Source: Spirosoma sp. | Lineage (GTDB): Bacteria > Bacteroidota > Bacteroidia > Cytophagales > Spirosomataceae | Reading direction: 5' to 3' | DNA length: 64,000 bases | NCBI RefSeq assembly: GCF_026391055.1 | Contig: NZ_JAPLET010000030.1 | Span: 62,001 to 126,000 of the forward strand | Part shown: positions 19,221-27,742 of the stretch, piece after piece | Layout of the letters: the number at the start of each line of letters is the position of its first letter | Position numbering within the stretch: position 1 is the stretch's first letter | Made by a program: the position numbers and the translations under genes | The notes under the pieces: model-generated | Told to the model about the DNA's origin: nothing | The model's database searches: none | What the model saw: the letters and a program-made list of their open reading frames with translations, nothing else

Positions 19221-20552
19221 ATGACAGATATGACCAACGCCGATAACCTCACTACTGCTCTGGCTTACCTTCGGGCCGTAATCGTAAGCCGACTGAAGGT
19301 GCATTCGGGCCAGGTCGAGACCGAGGACGTTAGCGGTACGGCTTATTATAAGGACGACTCGCCCTTTTCGGCGTTTATCGACCAGCACCAGCCGGGCTTC
19401 GACGAATACATTCTGCTGCTGCTGGCACTGGCTCCGCATGTTCATCCCCATTTTTTCAATCACATCATTGCCGAACACTACCCCGAAGGTGGCGACCTGC
19501 CCGAGTTTGGGGGCGTAAAGGGCCAGAATCACCGGGGAATTTTACCTACCGGCGAAACGGCCCAGTTTATTCTGGCGGGTAGCGACCTTGCCAAACGGCT
19601 TGCCATCCAGCGGCTGCTGAGCAACGATCCCAACTTTGTCTGGAAACAGCTGCTTCGGGTCGACAGCGTACCGGCAGGCGAACCGTTTATGAGTGGCCAA
19701 CTGCTCCTCGACGCTGATGTTGTTGAACTGCTGACCACCGGCATCAGCAGTCGGCCGCAGTTCAGTATGGAGTTTCCGGCCGAGTACATCGAAACCGATA
19801 TGGACTGGAACGACCTGGTGCTGCACCCAACCACGCTGCGGCAGATTCAGGAAATTGGACACTGGATTACTCATACCGATACCGTACAACATACGTGGGG
19901 TATGAAAAAGAAAATCAAGCCCGGCTACCGCGCCCTGTTCTATGGCCCGCCCGGCACCGGCAAAACCCTGACGGTTACACTGCTTGGAAAGCAAACGGGT
20001 AAGGAGGTCTTTCGGATCGACCTGTCGCGGGTGGTGTCCAAGTACATTGGCGAGACCGAGAAAAACCTGTCGCGGCTGTTTGATAAGGCGGAGCACAAAA
20101 ACTGGATTCTATTCTTCGACGAGGCCGATGCCCTGTTTGGCAAACGAACCGACATCCGCGATGCCCACGACAAATACGCCAATCAGGAGGTGGCTTACCT
20201 ACTCCAGCGTATCGAAAGTTATAACGGCCTGGTTATTTTGGCCACCAACCAGCGGGGCAACATCGACGATGCCTTTATCCGGCGTTTTCAAACCATTGTC
20301 TACTTCCCCATTCCCCGCACCGAAGAGCGGCAGGCCATCTGGGAGCGAACGTTCCCGGCTCAGATGCCGATTGCCGATGATATCGACTGGCACCAGGTAG
20401 CCAGCCGGTACGAACTCACCGGGGCCAGTATCATAAACGTGGCCCACTACTGCGCCATTGAATTGTTGGCCGATCAATCTCCCAAGCTTAGCCGAAAGCA
20501 ACTGGAACACGCCATCATGCGGGAGTACGCCAAAGAAGGCAAAGTCATATAG
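19221..20552 (+). CDS. AAA+ ATPase of the contractile injection system (Afp15-type)
   Basis: This 443-residue protein is a single-ring AAA+ ATPase of the CDC48/FtsH-like group, the hallmark enzyme of eCIS loci. It is thought to help load or assemble the particle. Walker A GPPGTGKT is at residues 242-249, Walker B FFDEAD has D300-E301, and an ATNQRGNIDDAFIRRF segment supplies sensor and arginine-finger residues. The N-terminal 220 residues are the eCIS-specific adaptor region. The ATG at 19221 was preferred over an upstream GTG at 19182 because the GTG lies inside the preceding gene and the extension looks unlike protein. It closes the eCIS operon. No cap (Afp16) gene follows. Confidence 0.9.
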   Translation: MTDMTNADNLTTALAYLRAVIVSRLKVHSGQVETEDVSGTAYYKDDSPFSAFIDQHQPGFDEYILLLLALAPHVHPHFFNHIIAEHYPEGGDLPEFGGVKGQNHRGILPTGETAQFILAGSDLAKRLAIQRLLSNDPNFVWKQLLRVDSVPAGEPFMSGQLLLDADVVELLTTGISSRPQFSMEFPAEYIETDMDWNDLVLHPTTLRQIQEIGHWITHTDTVQHTWGMKKKIKPGYRALFYGPPGTGKTLTVTLLGKQTGKEVFRIDLSRVVSKYIGETEKNLSRLFDKAEHKNWILFFDEADALFGKRTDIRDAHDKYANQEVAYLLQRIESYNGLVILATNQRGNIDDAFIRRFQTIVYFPIPRTEERQAIWERTFPAQMPIADDIDWHQVASRYELTGASIINVAHYCAIELLADQSPKLSRKQLEHAIMREYAKEGKVI

Positions 20553-20968
20553 CCTCACATCAACGTGCACAACCGCTGCACGAAAAAATTTTGTTTATTT
20601 TTTATTGAACCGATTTCTTTTATCGAACGGCCCAAAAGGTACCGTTCAACTCGGTTATTGTATTTATTGAAGGAATAATTAAACAAGCTGGCTCTTACAC
20701 AGCCATTACATCATCGTTTTTGCTTCGGTAAATTATTCAATATCAATACGTTAATACGCAAGGAGGGACAGCAGCCCAAATAACATATTTTTTTCATATG
20801 TAATTTATCAAATATATATCAAAACTCTAGACTTAGGCTTCTATAGCGTCATACAATAAGAATAACGCGAACATGATGTTAATCATCCGTTTAATAAATT
20901 TTAGTCTTAGTTTATAAAATGTAAAATTCATTTATTTAACCCGAGTTTACTATCTAATATGATCTAAT
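20553..20968. other. Gene-free AT-rich spacer
   Basis: This stretch separates the eCIS operon from the glucanase gene. No convincing reading frame, RNA gene or strong terminator hairpin was seen. Just before the start codon at 20969 the ten-base unit ctaatatgat is partly duplicated (about 20954-20970). The base composition falls sharply compared with the eCIS genes, consistent with a promoter region for the next gene, but no element was pinned down. Confidence 0.6.
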
Positions 20969-21982
20969 ATGAAATTTTTACCTTTCCAAAATTGTGTACC
21001 TACACTAGCGTCATGCGCACTTTCCACCTTATTACTTACCGGATGTGCTACAAATTCTGAGTCAATAAGACCCGAACCAGTATCTATCGGCTCGTCAGCT
21101 AATGCTCGTAAAGCGGCTGTAGCCACTGTCGATAATACAGTCTCTGTAACGAGTATATGCGGGTACGATTACACAGCCGCTACTGAATCAAGTCTGACAG
21201 CTGCCGGCTGGAGAAAAACCTTCGAAGACAACTTTAATGTAAGCCCCACTAATCCGGCGAATACAAACTGGAATGTATGGGTTGGAGGGTCTTTCAATAC
21301 GGAGTTACAGATGTACACAGCTAGCCCCACCAACCTGACTGTTACCCAGGACCCCGATAATGCAGCCAACAGCATGTTACTTATTAAAGCGGTAAAGGAA
21401 CAGGTAACAGGTCCTAAATACCGTCAGGATGTCGATGCAACCCCTAAAAACTTCGACTTTACATCGGCCCGCATTGAGTCGAAACCCATGTTTACGCCTA
21501 ATGGCCCGAATGGTCAGGTACGGATGGTAGCGCGCATAAAGCTGCCGAGTGGCTATGGTATGTGGCCTGCTTTCTGGTCCTATGGCGACAACTGGCCGAC
21601 TAACGGGGAGATCGACATTCTCGAAGCACGCGGCAATGAGCCTAACAAATACCAGACAAACTATTTGTACGGCACTCAAAGTGACCAGAATCTGGCCGGA
21701 AACGTGGGCACCTTCCTGACGACGTCAACCAGCCTGACAGACTGCTGGCACGTTTATGAACTTATCTGGACCAGAAAGGCACTTACATTCATGCTCGATG
21801 GCCAGGTGATTGACACCAAAACCGGAGGTTACGTGTCTAATCTTGTTGGAAAGCTCGAAAAACTTACGTTAAATCAGGCTGTAGGTGGCGACTTCTTTTA
21901 TGCGCCAACAGCCAGCCAGATTCCCCTCAACGCTGGTGAAGGCATTATGCAAGTGGATTGGGTAAGAGTATACGTTAAGTAA
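20969..21982 (+). CDS. Glycoside hydrolase family 16 lipoprotein (beta-glucanase-like)
   Basis: This is a secreted, lipid-anchored endo-glycanase, probably acting on beta-1,3 or mixed-linked glucans. The N terminus is a type II signal peptide ending in the lipobox LTGC with C26 as the acylated residue. The GH16 catalytic motif ExDxxE reads EIDILE with nucleophile E214, D216 and acid/base E219. The sandwich-fold strands around it (WRKTFEDNFN, WPAFWSYG, then a C-terminal VDWVRVYVK) match the family. A short Ser/Ala-rich linker follows the lipid anchor. It stands alone between long AT-rich spacers, with a strong hairpin 80 bases after its stop. The exact substrate cannot be read from sequence. 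Confidence 0.93.
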   Translation: MKFLPFQNCVPTLASCALSTLLLTGCATNSESIRPEPVSIGSSANARKAAVATVDNTVSVTSICGYDYTAATESSLTAAGWRKTFEDNFNVSPTNPANTNWNVWVGGSFNTELQMYTASPTNLTVTQDPDNAANSMLLIKAVKEQVTGPKYRQDVDATPKNFDFTSARIESKPMFTPNGPNGQVRMVARIKLPSGYGMWPAFWSYGDNWPTNGEIDILEARGNEPNKYQTNYLYGTQSDQNLAGNVGTFLTTSTSLTDCWHVYELIWTRKALTFMLDGQVIDTKTGGYVSNLVGKLEKLTLNQAVGGDFFYAPTASQIPLNAGEGIMQVDWVRVYVK

Positions 21983-22554
21983 GCCATCTAAGAACTGATG
22001 CTGGCAGGTAAATCCATATCTGGTATCTGTTTTATGCGATAAACTGCCTGTCAATCCTAATACTTCATATGGTGCTTATTTGTTGGGAGCCCTACGTTCA
22101 TCTACACTACGGCTCCCAACAAATAAGCACTATATGAAGTCAATATTTTTTCATATTTTATACTATACCATCTAATAAATACAGCTTAATTTATATTCAT
22201 TCTTTACTAGACATAAACAATTTATTTTAGCGTTAGCTAATCTTTTTATATTAATTTTGCAGAACGTACAAAACGCTACACATAGCTTTTCGTATAAGCT
22301 AATACCTGACCTATTTTAGTAACCGGAATACAGATATTTCCTTTAGCCAATCTATATAAATAGCATAACAACGTCAACGTTAACTGGTTTGTTGCCTGAG
22401 CTAAAAGGCAGCATTCGACTTGAAAAATAGAACAGCGGTCCATTACCTGGCTCTCGCAGTTTTCCTCTTTTCTTCTCTGTCTAATTTTAGCTGGTATTCC
22501 AGCATTTTATTAATTTATTTTATTTACTGCGCCGTAACGAACAGTTAAACTAGT
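21983..22554. other. Gene-free spacer with a long inverted repeat
   Basis: This AT-rich stretch lies between the GH16 gene and the OpgC-like gene. Apart from the long hairpin at 22062-22140 it holds no recognisable gene. The last 150 bases presumably carry the promoter of the OpgC-like gene, but no clear element was identified. Confidence 0.6.
22062..22140 (+). terminator. Long hairpin, possible terminator after the GH16 gene
   Basis: Two 30-base arms (22062-22091 and 22111-22140) are complementary with one mismatch and enclose a 19-base loop. The lower stem is AT-rich and the upper stem contains GTTGGGAGCC/GGCTCCCAAC. A T-rich tract (about 22144-22151) follows, so on the + strand it could stop transcription after the GH16 gene. 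The arms are much longer than a standard intrinsic terminator, so it could also be a small repeat element. Confidence 0.6.
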
Positions 22555-23742
22555 ATGGAACGAAATAACCAGATCGATTTTTTTAGAGGGTTTTTATTGA
22601 TATTAATAACGATTAACCACTTCGTATCAGAAACTAATATTATTATTCGTCTCACCAGAGAATCAATTGGTTGGGTAGAGGGCGCATCCGGATTTGTGTA
22701 TCTGTCCGGGTTTACGGTTGGGCTGGTGTATACGAACAAATTTATTAAAAAAGGAGGAAACGAAATCCGCAGCGCGGCCATAAAGCGGTCGTGGCTTATT
22801 TACAAATTTCACATCGGTGTTTTTTTTGTTACTCTACTAGCTGTACTGACACTGGGTTTTGTGCGTGCTCACTGGGCGCCCTATTACGGTACCATGCTGG
22901 CAAACCCCATTGCAGCGTCTATACTAGCACTATTTTTTCTCTACCAGCCACAAAACATGGATATCTTACCCATGTATGCTGTGTTTTTACTGTTTGTGCC
23001 CTGGATTATTGTTCATCTGCAAAAGCATCCTAAAGGTTATTTTGTCGTACTGCTGATATCATCGATTGTTTACCTAATCGGAACGTTTGAACTGCTCTTA
23101 ATTAACCATTACCGATATAGCTGGAGCAGATGGGTTGATCCGGGCTATTTTAACATGCTTTCCTGGCAGATTATATTTGTTGTAGGGATTATTTTAGGAA
23201 ACCTGGCGTACAAGAAAAAACTGGGTGATCTACTCGATAAACCCTACATTGTATGGGCTGCGCTAGTTGTTGCAGTTTCCCTTTTTCTGATTAAAAATTT
23301 AGTGGCGCTTCACCTGATCGAAATTACAGATTATGATATAAACTTCTGGAGCGCAAAAAAATATCTCCGTCCACTGCGGTTAATTAACGTTGCCGCTGTC
23401 TTTATTTTGATTCGCTGGCTGATGGTAAAAAAACCTACCTGGTTTCAATATAAGCCCGTCGCTTATCTTGGCAAAAACTCGCTGGAAGTTTTTGCCTTCC
23501 ATATTATTCTGGTTTTACTTTTTTCGTCGTTCAACGCTCATCTTACCAGTCTCAGCGCGTACCGTGTGTTTGGTAGTTATTATTTTTATCCGTTGGAAAC
23601 TTTATTGACCTGTACCGTAGTGGCTGCGCTTTATCTGGCACCTACTTTATGGAATATCACGACACGTTACTATCAGGCAGTAAAAACAATGGCTTCTAAA
23701 CAAATGAATAAGCTAATCCAGCCTAGGCATACGGAAGTGTAA
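22555..23742 (+). CDS. OpgC-domain membrane acyltransferase-like protein
   Basis: This 395-residue protein is a polytopic inner-membrane protein of the OpgC family, related to acyltransferase 3 enzymes. In proteobacteria OpgC succinylates periplasmic glucans; the substrate here is unknown. The N-terminal signature RNNQIDFFRGFLLILITINHF includes the His and the DFFRG motif typical of the family. About ten hydrophobic segments follow, ending near residue 375 with a basic cytoplasmic tail. Its last 20 bases overlap the end of the opposing histidine kinase gene. It may modify cell-surface glycans, possibly connected with the neighbouring glucanase, but that link is only positional. Confidence 0.85.
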   Translation: MERNNQIDFFRGFLLILITINHFVSETNIIIRLTRESIGWVEGASGFVYLSGFTVGLVYTNKFIKKGGNEIRSAAIKRSWLIYKFHIGVFFVTLLAVLTLGFVRAHWAPYYGTMLANPIAASILALFFLYQPQNMDILPMYAVFLLFVPWIIVHLQKHPKGYFVVLLISSIVYLIGTFELLLINHYRYSWSRWVDPGYFNMLSWQIIFVVGIILGNLAYKKKLGDLLDKPYIVWAALVVAVSLFLIKNLVALHLIEITDYDINFWSAKKYLRPLRLINVAAVFILIRWLMVKKPTWFQYKPVAYLGKNSLEVFAFHIILVLLFSSFNAHLTSLSAYRVFGSYYFYPLETLLTCTVVAALYLAPTLWNITTRYYQAVKTMASKQMNKLIQPRHTEV

Positions 23743-26700
23743 TGGTAAACGTAGTACCTGCTCCTTCTTTACTCGTTACACCGATCTGACCTTGCATCAG
23801 GCTTATGTACTCCTGACAAATGGCCAGTCCAAGACCGCTCCCCTGGTAATTAGCAGCATTGCTAGCCCTGAAAAATTTATCAAATAAGTGAGGCAGGTCT
23901 TTTTTGGGTATACCAATGCCCTGATCGCTCACGGCAATTTTCACATCCGTCTGCTCATAAGTAATCGTCAGGCTTACGCTTTTCGTGGAGAACTTGATGG
24001 CATTCATCAGTAAATTGGTCAGGATATGGTTCATCAACTTTTTATCCACCAGTAGTGCTACGTCCTTTCCGATGACCTGAAAATCGATCTGCCGCTTATC
24101 TTTGGAATCGGCAGAGGTAGAAACAACCAGAAATTTACAGAGTGCCGCCAGATCGGTGCTGGCTAACTGAACGTCTATTTTTCCCTGTTCTATTTTGCTC
24201 AGCGTCAGTGTATCGCCAATCAACTCATTCAGCGAAGCTACTTTTGTAAGAATGGCCGTGAGGTGTTTGTTAATGATTGGCAATACCGGCCTTATATCTT
24301 CCCGGGCCATGTAATGCTTTACCAGTTCGGTGCTGGAACTGATGGCCATCAGGGGCGTCCTGAACTCATGAGAGGCCGTTGTAATAAACTGCGATTTAAG
24401 CGTATTTAAGGTTCGTTCGTTTTGCAGTGAAGTTTTCAGAATTTGTTCTTTTTCAATGGCTGTCGTAATATCAGTGGCAACACCAATACGACGGATAAGC
24501 ACACCGGCCTCGTTGGTAACCCCAAACACCCTGGCGTTTAACCAGCGAAGGCTGCCATCCCGGTGTCGCGCCCGGAAGGTCAGTTCGCTACCTGAAACAG
24601 AGTCCTGGAATATCGTTTGAATAAGACTTCGATCTTCTTCGACAATGCGTGGTAGAAATAACGAAGACTTCCGATAAATTTCCGGAGAGGACACACCGGT
24701 AAACTTCTCAAAAGCTGGATTTACATACAGAAACCGGGGCTTCTTACTGTCGAGTATACAAAAGACTTCATCGACGTTTTCGGCAATCTCACGAAAACGC
24801 TGTTCGCTTTCCTGAATCGCTTCTTCAGCCATTTTTCGCTCCGTGATATCCGTCAATGTTCCGCTTATGCCCATCCGCATATGAACGTCATTCAGTAATA
24901 CCTGGGCATTTACGTCGACCCAGCGATAGCCGCCCCCTTTACGGATGTAGCGAATGGTATGCCTAACGCCCATTCGCTGGCCGGCCTTGATCTCTTCATA
25001 CATCTGCCGGGTTTCGGCATAGTCTTCGGGTAGAATCGAATCCAGGAAATACCCTCCCAGCGATTCTTCGACCGAAAAGCCAGTAACGACCTCCCAGGCG
25101 GGGTTCAGGTAAACCCATTTTCCTTCGGCATCGGTTTGAAAGACAACTGTATCCAGGTGATCCACGAGCGAACGATACCGTTGTTCACTGGCCCGGAGGT
25201 TTTCTTCGTCCAGCTTCCGGCGCGTCACGTCCCAGGCGACACCAATGAGCCTGATCGCCTTCCCTGAAGAATCGCGGACAATACGTCCATTGGTTTCCAG
25301 ATACCGCACCGCACCGTTTGGGCAAACGATCCGGTATACATTAGTAACCGTGTCTTCTTTCCCAACGTGTTCCGCCTGAGCTTTTGCCATCAGAGCAGGC
25401 AAATCGTCGGGATGAACGAACGATAAAAAGTCGGCAAAGGTTAATGGACGCACGGGCAACGATAACCCGTGCAACTCCCAAAGACGCTCATCCCAAATTA
25501 CTTGTCCGTTGATCAAGTCATTTTCCCAGATACCCTGCCCGGCCGCCTTAGTGGCTAACTGAAGCCGTTCGTGGAGCTGGTAGAGCTGATCTTCGGCAGC
25601 CTGCCGGTCTGTAATATCCCGAGCCGAGCCATACACCAATCCATCAACCCCAAGGGCACTCCACTCAACAATCCGATACGTGCCGTCTTTACAACGCCAC
25701 TTGTTAATACGATTACGAACCGGCTGCTGCTGACTCTTTTTCAGTACTTCTGTGGACACCTTTGCCTGTTCGGTGGGATGAATCAGCTGCAGAAAGGGAA
25801 TCGTTCTCAACTCACCGGCCGAATAGCCCATCACGTCCTGAAACGCGCGGTTAACCTCCAGCAGAAAACCCTTACGGTCGGCAATACAGTGCATATCCAG
25901 CGCACCGGCAAAAAACGTATCCAGTATCTGATTTTTCTGGCGCAACTTGGCTTCGGCCAGTTTCAGGGCCGAGATATCTGTAGCGATACCCATGTATCCC
26001 AGAACCGAGCCGTCCTCGTTCTTCAACTGGCTAACCGTCAGCAGAACCGGTGCCAGACGACCGTTTCGGGTTGCCAGCAAACATTCCTGCTGTACATAGC
26101 CGCATTCTTCCTCTGTCGGCTGGGCAAAAAAGTTGTACACTTCCTCAGAATCATACGGGCAAAATGTAATCACTGGCAACGAACTGTGGGTACTTTCAGA
26201 CTTCAGGCGGGCAACCTTACCAATAAGCTCACTGGCCGAAAGACCCAGTAGCGTTTCTGTGGCCTGATTGACCGTTTGCACAATACCATCGGAATTGGTC
26301 GAAATAATGGCCTGCCCTGCATGCTTGAGAATGGCATTTTGCAGTGTAGACAGCTGCCGGACCTGTTTGGTGCGCTCGGCCATACCTATTTCAAGCTGGC
26401 TGTTCTTTTTACTCAGCAGGGCTTTAGCCTCCATCAGGGGCGAAATATCCATGACGGTAAACAGTACGTTTTCACCTACCCGAATGATCGCAAACTCACC
26501 CCATAAAGAAAGACCATCGTGCTGCACCTGCTTTTGGTAGTGCAATGACTGGCCGGTTTGCGCTACATTGGCCAATCGATCGAATAGGCCGGCGCTGGTA
26601 GCTGAAGGGTGTAACGCTTTAAATCGCTGACCGGCCAGCTGAATGGTGCTATAGCCGATAAGAGCCGCATGGGCTGGATTAGTCCATAAGTAGCTAAAAT

Positions 26701-27259
26701 CTGTTAGGCATCCGCTTTGCCAGATAGGCCGTAGAAGGGCCAGTCCAACGGGTGTATTCGAGACAATGGCTTCTAATAACTGGTTGGTAGCATCCAGCGA
26801 AGAGTCCTGTTTCGATAAACTGCAAGAACCGGCCTGGGCAAAATAATCGGTACGCTGCTCAGTGGTCTGCCCAGCGGACACAAGCTCGGATTCAGCACCA
26901 ACCGACATAGCATCGGCCGGGAGATCAGCCAGCAGTTCAACCAGGTATCCGCCATCCATCGGCGTAATGAGCAGTTGACCCACTTTATCGGTTGCCGGTT
27001 GATAAGTAAGTCGACAAACGGTACCCTGTTCCAGCAACGACCACAGCCGATCGAGCACAGCCCCGGCCGAGGGGGCGATCCAGTCGGATAAGCAGGTTCC
27101 TGCCAGGTAATCGGATGGTGTTGCCGGTGCGGCCATCCGACGCTGTAAATCAACCAGTTTGCCATGTTCATTGTATACGGGCGCAAAGAAGAACAAGTTA
27201 CGCGGAGCAGACGTGGGGGCAAGGCCGGTTATGTGTACAGTCTGAAAAGGAAGGTTCAT
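23723..27259 (-). CDS. Soluble multi-PAS sensor histidine kinase
   Basis: This 1178-residue kinase has no membrane segment. About six PAS/PAC modules run from residue 160 to 940, each ending in a D-I-(T/S)-type PAC motif (for example GIATDIS, GSARDIT, GTLTDIT, GVATDIT). The HisKA box TASHEFRTPL carries the phosphorylated H964. The HATPase domain follows, with the N box NLLMNAIKFS, DQGIGIP, FDKFFRA and GSGLGLAI. There is no receiver domain or adjacent response regulator. It is strongly similar in layout and wording to the kinase at 31390-34590, so the two are likely duplicates. It faces the OpgC gene with a 20-base convergent overlap. Confidence 0.93.
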   Translation of the reverse strand: MNLPFQTVHITGLAPTSAPRNLFFFAPVYNEHGKLVDLQRRMAAPATPSDYLAGTCLSDWIAPSAGAVLDRLWSLLEQGTVCRLTYQPATDKVGQLLITPMDGGYLVELLADLPADAMSVGAESELVSAGQTTEQRTDYFAQAGSCSLSKQDSSLDATNQLLEAIVSNTPVGLALLRPIWQSGCLTDFSYLWTNPAHAALIGYSTIQLAGQRFKALHPSATSAGLFDRLANVAQTGQSLHYQKQVQHDGLSLWGEFAIIRVGENVLFTVMDISPLMEAKALLSKKNSQLEIGMAERTKQVRQLSTLQNAILKHAGQAIISTNSDGIVQTVNQATETLLGLSASELIGKVARLKSESTHSSLPVITFCPYDSEEVYNFFAQPTEEECGYVQQECLLATRNGRLAPVLLTVSQLKNEDGSVLGYMGIATDISALKLAEAKLRQKNQILDTFFAGALDMHCIADRKGFLLEVNRAFQDVMGYSAGELRTIPFLQLIHPTEQAKVSTEVLKKSQQQPVRNRINKWRCKDGTYRIVEWSALGVDGLVYGSARDITDRQAAEDQLYQLHERLQLATKAAGQGIWENDLINGQVIWDERLWELHGLSLPVRPLTFADFLSFVHPDDLPALMAKAQAEHVGKEDTVTNVYRIVCPNGAVRYLETNGRIVRDSSGKAIRLIGVAWDVTRRKLDEENLRASEQRYRSLVDHLDTVVFQTDAEGKWVYLNPAWEVVTGFSVEESLGGYFLDSILPEDYAETRQMYEEIKAGQRMGVRHTIRYIRKGGGYRWVDVNAQVLLNDVHMRMGISGTLTDITERKMAEEAIQESEQRFREIAENVDEVFCILDSKKPRFLYVNPAFEKFTGVSSPEIYRKSSLFLPRIVEEDRSLIQTIFQDSVSGSELTFRARHRDGSLRWLNARVFGVTNEAGVLIRRIGVATDITTAIEKEQILKTSLQNERTLNTLKSQFITTASHEFRTPLMAISSSTELVKHYMAREDIRPVLPIINKHLTAILTKVASLNELIGDTLTLSKIEQGKIDVQLASTDLAALCKFLVVSTSADSKDKRQIDFQVIGKDVALLVDKKLMNHILTNLLMNAIKFSTKSVSLTITYEQTDVKIAVSDQGIGIPKKDLPHLFDKFFRASNAANYQGSGLGLAICQEYISLMQGQIGVTSKEGAGTTFTITLPYA

Positions 27260-27742
27260 AAAAAAGTAAAGTCAGCTCAACCAGCCGTTAACACTGTTTT
27301 TCACTCATTTATCCCAGTGCCAACCGAAACTGCTTAGTACTTAGCCGCCATCAGGATTTTAAGTAGGCTATACCACGTCAGCTAAAAAAAGGCCGCTCGC
27401 CCGTAGCGAATCAACGCTGGCAGTAGACATTACTGGCTTGATTGATCGGGATGTAAATGCAGGAAATCAGCAGCCGGTTGTTTATTGCTGAGCTCTGGAA
27501 ACAAACCGCTTTGCTTTCTCCGGGACCCTATGAATCGAATATACCTGAGTATTATATATTACATTAATTTCGAGAACTTCCGACCCGATTAGTTAAGTAA
27601 AATCAATATTATTAAATCTGTAGTTAAATAAATTAAACCAAATATAATTCAAAGTAAATTTATACGTTTACCAAACCGGACTTTTTTTAAGCGTTGCGCT
27701 GTCTTTTTCGTAGTGTTACGTAGCGTAGCGGGCGTCCTGGAA
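27260..27742. other. Gene-free spacer upstream of the PAS kinase
   Basis: This 480-base stretch between two minus-strand kinase genes holds no convincing gene. It is AT-rich between about 27540 and 27670. A short inverted repeat (GCGTCC at 27732-27737, GGACGC at 27747-27752) followed by five T on the + strand sits at the very end of the hybrid kinase gene. It points the wrong way for that gene. Confidence 0.55.

Noticed and set aside
1-20552. Reading the first 20 kb as a type VI secretion system.
   Set aside because: No TssJLM membrane complex or ClpV is seen, while the DUF4157 cargo, the CIS_TMP-type protein, the giant baseplate proteins and the CDC48-like AAA+ ATPase are the set typical of extracellular contractile injection systems. 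Upstream sheath genes are outside the window, so the call rests on these.
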